DNA from: Glycine soja | Taxonomy: Eukaryota > Streptophyta > Magnoliopsida > Fabales > Fabaceae | Direction: 5' to 3' | Length of the DNA: 64,000 bases | NCBI RefSeq assembly: GCF_004193775.1 | Contig: NC_041019.1 | Coordinates: 31,232,034 to 31,296,033, forward strand | In this document: positions 30,363 through 40,694 of the stretch, piece after piece | How positions within the stretch are numbered: the stretch's first letter is position 1 | How the letters are laid out: every line of letters begins with the position of its first letter | The notes under the pieces: model-generated | The model's database searches: none | Told to the model about the DNA's origin: nothing | The model's input: the letters and a program-made list of their open reading frames with translations, nothing else | Position numbers and translations under genes: made by a program

Positions 30363-31919
30363 TGTCATACCCTAATTTCGTCCGGGGATTATTACTTGAT
30401 GACATGCAATAAATGAAGTCCCGAGACATCTCAGAAATCAAAAGGAAGCAGGCTTGCGCGATCCGTGAAGATCCGTAATGTGGCGGAAATCGAAAAGAGG
30501 TGTTTTTGCGCAATCCGTGAGTTTCCATAACTTCTTCGAAAGCTAAAAAAGAGTAAATACATAATCCGTAAGGATTCGTAACCTTGCGGAAGGAAAATAA
30601 GTATCGTTACGAAATTCGTGAAGTTTCGTAACGTTACGGAAAAAGAATTACAAAAAAATAGAAAGGGGGGTGCATTTAGTAAAAAGGGGTGTGCAAATAG
30701 CAACCAGGCCCACTTGGGCCCTCCAGAAGATTCCTCGAGAAGGCTGTTGCTTCTGGAGGAAGCAACCTTGCTCGCCTGGGCGAGCTGGGCGGCAAGCTTC
30801 TCCCCTATTTTTCTATAAATAGGGGGAGAAGTGAAGAAGAAAAGGGTTCAGCCCCTTAGGCACTTCTCTCTCTCTCGAATTTGCTAAGGAAAATTATTTC
30901 CGTGAAGAAAATCCAAGCCGAGGCGCTTCCATAACGTTTCCATGAGAAATTACGCGAAGATTCTCGACCGTTCTTCAAGATTCATCGTTCGTTCTTCGTT
31001 TTCTTCAGTCTTCAACGGGTAAGTACCTCAAACCAAGCTTTTTCAATTCATTCTATGTACCCGTGGTGGTCCACATTTTGTTTCATGTATTTTTATTCTC
31101 GTTTTCATTTACTTTTTATACCCCCTTTTGACATGCTTAAGCCATTTATTTAATTCATTTCTCGCTTGATCTAAAAATAAAATAAATTTCCACCGATCGT
31201 TTGAATTGTATCATCCGTTAATTTTGGTTAAAATGAATTCCGACCGTTCAGTCGTGCCGTAACCACGTTGGAAATCAAAAAAGAGGTAAAATAATAATAT
31301 AATAATAAAAAAATACCTTTTAGTAAAATAAAGCGAAAAATCAATCGGACGCTTTCTCTTTGGGCTTTCTCATTCTTAAATGAATTGTCTAATAACTAAA
31401 GTGAAACTAAGGCTAAAATCAACTCGCCTAGTCAAGCTCGTCCACAAAAATAGGTTTTTGGAAGTTTATCATTTCAGTTTCTTGCCAAGTAAAATGGATC
31501 ATTCTTAAAGGTCCAACGCCTTAGAATGATCCCCTTGCAAGTAAAAAGAATCACTTGATCCATGCATAAGAAAGAACTACGTAGGTCTGATTTCCTCTCC
31601 AAAGGAGGGTACGTAGGAGCAAAAGCCCCGCTTTTGTCGACCTCAAAAAATAAAAAGAAATAAAAGTTAAGATAACACAATTCCACAATTCTAAAAAATA
31701 GGCTATTGTCTTTTGAGACAAACGTAAGAGGTGCTAATACCTTCCTCAAGCGTAAATACAACTCCCGAACTTAGAATTTTTATTTTTGACCGGTTTCCTT
31801 CGGTTTTTCCAACGTTTTCCAAAAATAAATGTTGGTGGCGACTCCGTGCATCTTTCCTCCTTTGGAAAGCGCACCCGTGAGCCTCGCCCTCGCTCGCCCG
31901 CGAAGGGCACGTTGCGACA
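30363..31919 (+). mobile_element. 5' LTR of element C
   Basis: It runs from TGTCATACCCTAATTTCG to GTTGCGACA, 1557 bases, and is followed by the PBS. It resembles the 3' LTR (40695-42247) closely; I counted roughly a dozen differences in the first 400 bases and fewer after that, so the insertion is not brand new. No coding region. Confidence 0.92.
30770..30821 (+). promoter_or_regulatory. U3 palindrome and TATA box, element C 5' LTR
   Basis: GCTCGCCTGGGCGAGC is at 30770-30785 and TATAAATA at 30814-30821. It would drive the genomic RNA of element C. Confidence 0.6.
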
Positions 31920-31920
31920 A

Positions 31921-31940
31921 TTGGCGACTCCACTGGGGAC
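31921..31940 (+). other. Primer binding site of element C
   Basis: TTGGCGACTCCACTGGGGAC starts one base after the LTR and is identical to the PBS of element A, of the Ogre/Tat type. Confidence 0.85.
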
Positions 31941-32628
31941 TTTTTGTGAGTTAGGCCTATTTTAAGGAATTGTGGATTTGTGAAACTTTGGGTGCGCTTT
32001 TATTGAACGGTGTAAAATGTAAATAACTGTTGTCTATTTCGCATTCTTTACACTACATTCTAAGCACCCACGGGTTTGAGTAAAAAAGGGGCCCTACACC
32101 CGGGTTCATGGGAATTTAAGGAGCGGAGGTGAATCTATCATCATGCTAGGTCTCCGACTTGCTTGATAATAGGGAAACCTCGTCTAGAGCTTTCTCTCTT
32201 TATAATGTGTTGTCGCTGGTATTCCATACCGCCACAATATTATTATCTTGAGTGATGATACCTCTAGAAAACAGCCGTGTGCATTATGAATTGTTGGGGA
32301 GTAGTTATTAGAGACCCCTAGATATTGTCCTAGCTTCCCAAATAGGGGCAAAGAGCAAACACGCTCTGTGCCATTCATTCTCATGCATTTTTGTTTGGTA
32401 AATAGCACTAGTTTATAGTTTTGCTAGTGATGTTTGGTTTCTTTAGAGTAACACTAACCTTTTTAAGGCTACGTTGAGGCGCCATCATGCCCAAAACGTA
32501 GCATTAAAATTGGGTCTCTGCGGTCTCGTGTGTGTGAATTACCCCTTTGTGTTGTTTTCTTTCCGTTTCATGCATACGCATTGCATCATTCATGTCGGAG
32601 TCTTGATCCACCCCTTTTTTAAGGTAAA
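31941..32628 (+). other. Leader of element C
   Basis: It is homologous to the leader of A, without a gene. It has the stem-loop at 32468-32502 and the pyrimidine-rich run before the ORF1 start. Confidence 0.7.
32468..32502 (+). other. Leader stem-loop with palindromic GGCGCC loop (C)
   Basis: GCTACGTT (32468-32475) pairs perfectly with AACGTAGC (32495-32502). The 19-base loop holds GGCGCC at 32478-32483. The stem is one pair longer than in element A. Confidence 0.45.
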
Positions 32629-34497
32629 ATGATGGGGACAAATCAAAACAGCAAAAGATTTTATCAAGTCAAGGTTAAAAGTCTAGATGTCACTAGCCTC
32701 AAGGAATTGGGACGATTGATGGGACCCCTCCAAAGGCAAACCTTCCGCAAAGTTTACGGGAAGATTCTAGATTTGACCGTAGCGGAGGTACTTACGGAAG
32801 CCGTCGTATCCCTCGCCCAATACTATGACCAGCCGTTGAGGTGTTTCACGTTTGGGGACTTCCAAATGGTACCAACTATTGAAGAGTTTGAGGAGATATT
32901 AGGATGCCCTCTTGGGGGGAGAAAACCGTATATTTTCTCCTGCTTTCTTCCTTCCTTGAGCAAGGTTGCAGCTGTGATTGGAGATTCAGCAAAAGAGTTG
33001 GATCGCATGAAACAAACTCGCAATGGAGTAGTGGGCCTGCCACGAAAATACTTGGAAGGCAAGGCAAGGGATATGGCGAGCCAAGAGAAGTGGGGCCCGT
33101 TTGCGGATATTTTAGTTTTGCTGATTTTTGGGGTTGTCCTCTTTCCGAACGTTGACGGTTTGGTAGACTTAGCTGCCATTGACGCTTTCCACGCATATCA
33201 CCATAGCAAGGAAAGTCCAGTGGTGGCTATCTTGGCAGATTTGTTTGACACCTTTGACCGGAGGTGTGAGAAAAATAGTGCACGGATTGTCTGTTGTTTA
33301 CCCGCTCTCTGTGTATGGTTGATTTCACACCTATTCCGACAAGACACGAGACACCCGTGTCCGCTTCAAAGCTATAGCTCATGCGTCGAAAAAGGAAGAG
33401 TCGATTGGGACCAACATTTGGCTGGGATAGGGGGCAGCGCGATCAATTGGTTTCCTCGTTGGAAGGAAGGCAAGGAAGGAGTTCTTTTCTCGTGTGGGGA
33501 CTATCCTAATGTTCCACTGATAGGGACTAGGGGTTGTATTAATTATAATCCCGCACTCGCCATAAGACAGCTATGGTATCCCATGAGGGGAGCGCCAACC
33601 GAAGAAAGTCTCTCGCCTTTCCTTGTGAGGGATCTAGGCACGCAAGGTCTCAAGGTTATACAAAGGATCCACAAGGCGTGGAGGAGTCCGTTGAGGAAAG
33701 ACAAGGAGCTTAGAGGCATCCGAAACGGCGTCATCGGAGGTTATCATGGATGGCTAAGAATTCACACGCGGGGCTTAGATTGGCTCTCCAAATTGAAAGT
33801 TATCGATGAGGAGAACTTCGAAGCACCGGAGGAAGATGAAGAAGTCCGAGCTCTAAAATTAGAGCTAGGGAAGGAGAGACTCGCCAAGGAGAAGTTCAAA
33901 TCAGCTGCTACACACATCCGGAAGGAGTGCACCGAGTTACAAGAGGAAAACGCGGCCACTGCAAGAGCCCTTGAACAAGAAACCAAAAGGGCCCGCAAGG
34001 AGGAATATGGCCGAGAGAAATTCCGAGGAGCATTGTGGGGTAGCAACAATGAGCTCAAGCTCCGAAGAGAGGAGAGAGATCGGTCACGGGTGCATGGCAT
34101 GATCTTAAAAGAAGAGTTAGTTGCTTGCGCGAGGTCCAAAAGGAGTTTGGCTCAACACTTGGAAGCCACGGAGCAAAGCATGCTAGCCATCATAGGGCAA
34201 TACAAGGAAGAATTGAACCAGTCCACAGCCCATGAACAAAAGTTAGTGGAGGATTTTGCACAAGTGTATGCCAAAAAAGAAGCAAGAGGGAGGGTGATTG
34301 ATGCGTTGCATCAAGAAGCGACTATGTGGATGGATAGGTTCGCCTTGACCTTGAATGGAAGTCAAGACCTCCCGCGTCTATTAGCCAAAGCAAAAGCCAT
34401 GGCCGAAGTGTGTACTGCCCCCGAGGAGATTCATGGGCTAATCAATTACTGTCAACACATGATAGATTTGATGGCCCACATAATTAGGAATCGTTAG
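32629..34497 (+). CDS. Ogre ORF1 protein (unknown function), element C
   Basis: An intact 622-aa ORF of the same length as in A and nearly identical to it, with the same ATG ATG start. The same parts are present: globular N-terminal two thirds with YYDQPLRCFTFGDF, LGCPLGGRKPY, FPRWKEG and GTRGCINYNP; a highly charged coiled-coil stretch at about residues 380-560; the EEIHGLINYCQHMIDLMAHI end. It is the only intact protein frame left in C. Substitutions are scattered, with no stop and no length change over 1.87 kb, although the adjacent gag has two stops and pol is absent. Function is unknown. Confidence 0.88.
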   Translation: MMGTNQNSKRFYQVKVKSLDVTSLKELGRLMGPLQRQTFRKVYGKILDLTVAEVLTEAVVSLAQYYDQPLRCFTFGDFQMVPTIEEFEEILGCPLGGRKPYIFSCFLPSLSKVAAVIGDSAKELDRMKQTRNGVVGLPRKYLEGKARDMASQEKWGPFADILVLLIFGVVLFPNVDGLVDLAAIDAFHAYHHSKESPVVAILADLFDTFDRRCEKNSARIVCCLPALCVWLISHLFRQDTRHPCPLQSYSSCVEKGRVDWDQHLAGIGGSAINWFPRWKEGKEGVLFSCGDYPNVPLIGTRGCINYNPALAIRQLWYPMRGAPTEESLSPFLVRDLGTQGLKVIQRIHKAWRSPLRKDKELRGIRNGVIGGYHGWLRIHTRGLDWLSKLKVIDEENFEAPEEDEEVRALKLELGKERLAKEKFKSAATHIRKECTELQEENAATARALEQETKRARKEEYGREKFRGALWGSNNELKLRREERDRSRVHGMILKEELVACARSKRSLAQHLEATEQSMLAIIGQYKEELNQSTAHEQKLVEDFAQVYAKKEARGRVIDALHQEATMWMDRFALTLNGSQDLPRLLAKAKAMAEVCTAPEEIHGLINYCQHMIDLMAHIIRNR

Positions 34498-34734
34498 GTT
34501 CTCTTGTAACACCTTTTGTATAACCTTGGCTAGATGAAAGCTTTGTTCTTTTTATAAAATGAGAAATTCTGGACTCATTACGTTATCTAAAAATCTTGGG
34601 GTGGATCCAAGTGCTCCGATCATCCATTTGCATACTCATGTTTTGGTGGCATACTCACCGTTGTTTATTTCTTTAGGAATTTCATCATAACTAAGAAAAC
34701 ACCAGGGCACCCCTGTAACACTCGATCCAGAAAA

Positions 34735-36804
34735 ATGGATAATGAAGAGGACGTGCAGGAATAGATGAAGGCCGATCTATCGGCCTTAAAAGATCAAATG
34801 GCTTCCATCTCGGAGGTCATGTTAAAACTCCAGAAAACCATAGAGGATAAAGCCACCGCAACCGCCTCCAGTACAGTTAGGGAAGCGGAGCTGGCGCTGC
34901 AGCCCGCCTTGAATCCGCGCCTAGACAGAAACACGGCCGTGTTTGGTCGAAGGTATAGTCCGCAAGCTTATCCTTATGGCCTACCTCCGGACTTCACCCC
35001 CCGTGCCACCCCGGAAGATTTAAGCCAAGCCCTTACTTTTGAGGGGCAACTCCCACCTTATGAAGATTATCCCGAGCAAGACGATGGGGAAGGAGATACC
35101 CATCTTGGCCCCCTGCTCCACCTCAAAGATCCGTCCCCGCATTAACTACCCCAACCGAACATAGTCCGTCATACCCCGGCCTCACCCACACCCGTAAAAG
35201 AATCTGTTCCCTTTGCGGAAGATAGGGGAAAGATTGAGGCGCTTGAAGAGAGGTTGAGGGCAGTCGAGGGCCTCGGCAATTACCCATTCTCGGATTTGGC
35301 AGATTTATGTCTTGTGCCCAACATCGTCATCCCTCCCAAGTTCAAAGTACCAGACTTTGATAAGTACAAAGGGACGACATGTCCAAAGGGGAATCTCTGG
35401 ATGTATTGCCGGAAGATGGGGGCGTATTCTACGGACGAAAAGTTGTTGGTCCATTTCTTTCAAGACAGCTTGGGCGGGGCAGCTGTAGCATGGTATACCA
35501 ATCTGGAAGCTTCCCATATCCGATCATGGAAGGACTTGGCAACTGCCTTCATTAGGCAGTACCAGTACAATACGGGCATGGCTCCCGATCGGAACCAGCT
35601 TCAGGGTATGACCAAACGAGAGCATGAGTCCATTAAGGAATATGCCCAGAGATGGAGAGATCTCGTAGCCCAAGTCGTACCGCCCATGACGGAAAGGGAG
35701 ATGATCACAATTATGGTAGATACGTTACCCACGTTCTACTATGAAAAGCTGATAGGCTACATGCCAGCTAACTTTGCGAATCTCGTCTTCGCCGGAGAAA
35801 GGATTGAATCCGGGCTACGAAAAGGCAAGTTCGAATATGCTGCCAATATGACCCCCAACAACAACAGAAGAGCCCCAGTAGTGGGCACGAGGAAAAAGGA
35901 AGGAGACGCCCACGCGGTCACCACCGCCCCAACATGGATGCAAGCACCCCAAAATATCCAAAGCTCATACCAGCCCAATCCCCCAAATTTTTTAATCCGC
36001 GCCGAGAATTCCCTCCCGACTCAAGTAAAAGGACCACCCGCAGTAGAAAGATCCCCGGCCCAACGCACAGCTCCAGCCGCACCCCGGCCAGTTAATAATA
36101 CAGCCCCCGGCGCGACCTATAAATATGCACAACACCCGAAAGACAACTTCCCTCCTATTCCCATGGCATATTCCGAGTTATGGCCTTCATTATTGGAGAA
36201 TCACTTGGTGGTGGCCATACCCGGGAAGGTTCTCCAGCCACCCTACCCCAAGTGGTATGATCCGAGTGCCAAGTGTGTGTACCATAGTGGAGTTCCCGGA
36301 CACAATATTGACTCCTGCATCCCGTTCAAGTATAAAGTGCAGCACCTGATTAGTGCCGGATGGCTAGCATTTCAGGAGGAAGGCCCAAATGTTAAAACCA
36401 ACCCGCTAGCTAGTCATGGAGGGGCTAGCGTGAACGTCGTCGAAGAGGACGGGCCATCACGGACAAAGAGGTTAGGAGACGTGGCTACTTCTAGACGCTT
36501 CATCTATCAATCACTTCAAGCGGCGTGCATGGTCTCCCGAGGTGGAGGCGAAAGGGACGAATGTTTATTTCACCTCGGGGAGTCGCACGACATGGAAACC
36601 TGTCCCGCGGTAGAAGAATCGCTTCAGCAGCTCATGGATTGCGGGCAGCTTGAAGTATCCATAGGAGGGAGGGAAGAACCACAAATTTGCATGCAGTCAG
36701 AAGAGAAGAAGGTTCCTTTAACCCCCAAGGCCCTAGTGATATGTTTTCCTAGGAAAGGGACCGGCTCCACACCCATATACCCACCTGGCTGTAGTCATGA
36801 CTAA
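34735..36804 (+). pseudogene. gag of element C, two stops and a truncated end
   Basis: The frame opens at ATG 34735, meets TAG at 34762, restarts at the adjacent ATG 34765, meets TAA at 35143 and is then open to 36802. Retrotrans_gag motifs are complete (GAYSTDEKLLVHFFQDSL, SWKDLATAFIRQYQYN, EYAQRWRDLVAQVVPPM, YYEKLIGYMPANFANL), and the knuckle CVYHSGVPGHNIDSC keeps all Cys and His. Pro-rich linkers surround it. The last codons (after about 36783) come from the deletion junction with the 3' non-coding region, so the normal C-terminus and protease are gone. All parts are in one frame. Confidence 0.85.
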
Positions 36805-37734
36805 TTTTGCACGTTATTTTCAAATCATCATTGTCACGCGTGCTTTATGGAATAATACGGAAGTTCGGGCCGAGAGCGACACCTTGACACCCAAGTTTGT
36901 TTTGCCCCAGATATCAAGATTGGGTTCCCACGATAAAATACCCCATTGAAACACAACCTTGGACTTTTTTGAACCTTGGCCTATCAAAAGGAATCCTCAT
37001 TCTTTCCCCCGAAGCAAAGGACAGCGGAATCTCCTCAAGGGAGAGCGAATAGAATGCTAAAACCCAATTTCCCAAAGAAAGGGATGGGGGAAGGAGAAGA
37101 AAAAAGAAGGAAGAAATGGAAAGAAAGAAAAAGAAAAAGATGAAAATCAAGAAAAGAACAGAAGAAAGGAAAGAAGGATTCTCGATCAAAGATTGAAGAG
37201 AAGTGAAAAGGGAAAAGAAGTAATTCTCGATCAATGAAAGAAAGAAGACATAAATTCTTCAAAGCCAGATTGCCACTCAGAATCATTCTTGACTGGCAAT
37301 ATCCCACCCCACATGAACAAAGAGGAAAAGACTGAAACACCCAGCATCCTCTCCAAAAACGCTACCCTCGAGAAAATCCTATTGGTCCGTGATCGTACGT
37401 TTGATCTATGATTCGATAGGAAGTCGCGTGCAAAATAGAGTCATGGTGCAGTTATGGTTTGGGAATAGGATAAAACACTTGCCTTGTGAGTTTTATACAC
37501 TATGAGTGATTTATTTTCAGCTTAGCCCGATGTTTCCCCTGCGTGTTCATTTGAAAGCTAGAAGTTGACATCCTACCCTTCATTCTCGGTTGCAAGGAAG
37601 ATTACCCTTGGCACAAGTATATTGTTTCTCTAAGATGTGGTGCTCTCGCGAATGATTTATTTTTCTTTGCAAAAAAGCATGTTTTCCCTTTTAGGTGAAA
37701 AAACCCAGTGGACCGTTCGGTCCCGCCAATCCCT
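36805..37734 (+). other. 3' non-coding region of element C before the array
   Basis: It matches 20160-21165 of element A, including the purine tract (about 37080-37170). There is no gene; the minus-strand ORFs at 36914-37340 only reflect the purine tract. Confidence 0.7.
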
Positions 37735-40512
37735 TTTTTCGGAGCCACATGAATGTTATTGCTTAGGGCTGTTCACGTGTTCTCCATTTTCGAGTTTGGA
37801 GCTGAGTTTCATGATTGCCTAAGTGAGGACCCTCAAGGCAATCCTCCATTCTCACCCTTTTTCGGAGCCACATGAATGTTATTGCTTAGGGCTGTTCATG
37901 TGTTCTCCATTTTTGAGTTTGGAGCTGAGTTTCATGATTGCCTAAGTGAGGACCCTTAAGGCAATCCTCCATTCTCACCCTTTTTCGGAGCCACATGAAT
38001 GTTATTGCTTAGGGTTGTTCATGTGTTCTCCATTTTCGAGTTTGGAGCTCAGTTTCATGATTGCCTAAGTGAGGACCCTCAAGGCAATCCTCCATTCTCA
38101 CCCTTTTTCGGAGCCACATGAATGTTATTGCTTAGGGTTGTTCATGTGTTCTCCATTTTCGAGTTTGGAGCTAAGTTTCATGATTGCCTAAGTGAGGACC
38201 CTCAAGGCAATCCTCCGTTCTCACCCTTTTTCGGAGCCACATGAATGTTATTGCTTAGGGCTGTTCATGTGTTCTCTATTTTCGTGTTTGGGGCTGAGTT
38301 TCATGATTGCCTAAGTGAGGACCCTCAAGGCAATCCTCCATTCTCACCCTTTTTCGGAGCCACATGAATGTTATTGCTTAGGGCTGTTCATGTGTCCTCC
38401 ACTTTCGAGTTTGGAGCTGTGTTTCATGATTGCCTAAGTGAGGACCCTCAAGGCAATCCTCTGTTCTCACCCTTTTTCGGAGCCACATGAATGTTATTGC
38501 TTAGGGTTGTTCATGTGTTCTCTACTTTCGAGTTTGGAGCTGAGTTTCATGATTGCCTAAGTGAGGACCCTCAAGGCAATCCTCCATTCTCACCCTTTTT
38601 CGGAGCCACATGAATGTTATTGCTTAGGGCTGTTCATGTGTCCTCCACTTTCAAGTTTGGAGTTGTGTTTCAGGATTGCCTAAGTGAGGACCCTCAAGGC
38701 AATCCTCCATTCTCACCCTTTTTCGGAGCCACATGAATGTTATTGCTTAGGGTTGTTCATGTGTTCTCCATTTTCGAGTTTGAAGCTGAGTTTCATGATT
38801 GCCTAAGTGAGGACCCTCAAGGCAATCCTCCATTCTCACCCTTTTTTGGAGCCACATGAATGTTATTGCTTAGGGTTGTTCATGTGTTCTCCATTTTCGA
38901 GTTTGGAGCTGAGTTTCATGATTGCCTAAGTGAGGACCCTCAAGGCAATCCTCCATTCTCACCCTTTTTCGGAGCCACATGAATGTTATTGCTTAGGGTT
39001 GTTCATGTGTTCTCTATTTTCGTGTTTGGGGCTGAGTTTCATGACTGCCTAAGTGAGGACCCTCAAGGCAATTCTCCATTCTCACCCTTTTTCGGAGCCA
39101 CATGAATGTTATTGCTTAGGGCTGTTCATGTGTCCTCCACTTTCGAGTTTGGAGCTGTGTTTCATGATTGCCTAAGTGAGGACCCTCAAGGCAATCCTCT
39201 GTTCTCACCCTTTTTCGGAGCCACATGAATGTTATTGCTTAGGGTTGTTCATGTGTTCTCTACTTTCGAGTTTGGAGCTAAGTTTCATGATTGCCTAAGT
39301 GAGGACCCTCAAGGCAATCCTCCGTTCTCACCCTTTTTCGGAGCCACATGAATGTTATTGCTTAGGGCTGTTCATGTGTTCTCTATTTTCGTGTTTGGGG
39401 CTGAGTTTCATGATTGCCTAAGTGAGGACCCTCAAGGCAATCCTCCATTCTCACCCTTTTTCGGAGCCACATGAATGTTATTGCTTAGGGCTGTTCATGT
39501 GTCCTCCACTTTCGAGTTTGGAGCTGTGTTTCATGATTGCCTAAGTGAGGACCCTCAAGGCAATCCTCTGTTCTCACCCTTTTTCGGAGCCACATGAATG
39601 TTATTGCTTAGGGTTGTTCATGTGTTCTCTACTTTCGAGTTTGGAGCTGAGTTTCATGATTGCCTAAGTGAGGACCCTCAAGGCAATCCTCCATTCTCAC
39701 CCTTTTTCGGAGCCACATGAATGTTATTGCTTAGGGCTGTTCATGTGTCCTCCACTTTCGAGTTTGGAGTTGTGTTTCAGGATTGCCTAAGTGAGGACCC
39801 TCAAGGCAATCCTCCATTCTCACCCTTTTTCGGAGCCACATGAATGTTATTGCTTAGGGTTGTTCATGTGTTCTCCATTTTCGAGTTTGAAGCTGAGTTT
39901 CATGATTGCCTAAGTGAGGACCCTCAAGGCAATCCTCCATTCTCACCCTTTTTTGGAGCCACATGAATGTTATTGCTTAGGGTTGTTCATGTGTTCTCCA
40001 TTTTCGAGTTTGGAGCTGAGTTTCATGATTGCCTAAGTGAGGACCCTCAAGGCAATCCTCCATTCTCACCCTTTTTCGGAGCCACATGAATGTTATTGCT
40101 TAGGGCTATTCATGTGTTCTCCATTTTCGAGTTTGGAGCTGAGTTTCATGATTGCCTAAGTGAGGACCCTCAAGGCAATCATCCGTTCTCACCCTTTTTC
40201 GGAGCCACATGAATGTTATTGCTTAGGATTGTTCATGTGTTCTCAATTTTCGAGTTTGGAGCTGAGTTTCATGATTGCCTAAGTGAGGACCCTCAAGGCA
40301 ATCCTCCATTCTCACCCTTTTTCAGAGCCACATGAATGTTATTGCTTAGGCCTGTTCATGTGTCCTCCACTTTCGAGTTTGGAGCTGTGTTTCATGATTG
40401 CCTAAGTGAGGACCCTCAAGGCAATCCTCCATTCTCACCCTTTTTCGGAGCCACATGAATGTTATTGCTTAGGGCTGTTCATGTGTTCTCCATTTTCGAG
40501 TTTGGAGCTGAG
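37735..40512 (+). repeat. Tandem array: 22 full units of 123 bp plus a partial unit
   Basis: GGAGCCACATGAATG recurs at 37741, 37864, 37987, 38110 and onward to 40447, a spacing of exactly 123 bases throughout: 2706 bases for 22 units, with no net indel in any unit I checked. A 23rd copy is cut after about 70 bases. Each unit has a 31-base inverted repeat (GATTGCCT AAG TGAG GACC CTCA AGGCAATC; first at 37813-37843) that can fold into a hairpin. Unit variants show higher-order order (see findings). Tandem arrays at this place are known for Ogre-type elements and can seed satellites. Confidence 0.95.
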
Positions 40513-40694
40513 TATATGTGTATATGTATATTATATTTGTTGTTCTTGTTGTTGTTTGTATTTTGTTTTGTGTAGAAGAAAAAAGAAGGAGTAGAGACGA
40601 GAGTCGGCATCACGGAAAGGCAGGGCGGACGAAATCAGTGTCCTATCTTTGCTTTCCTCTTATCTCCGATGAGAGGTAAGTAAAAAGGGGCAAC
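40513..40694 (+). other. End of the internal region and polypurine tract of C
   Basis: A T/G-rich stretch is followed by purine-rich sequence. The polypurine tract is taken as GTAAGTAAAAAGGGG (about 40676-40690), followed by CAAC and the LTR start at 40695. Confidence 0.6.

Noticed and set aside
37735..40512. CRISPR-like array
   Set aside because: The units are directly adjacent 123-bp repeats without unique spacers, lie in a plant retrotransposon and have no cas genes nearby.
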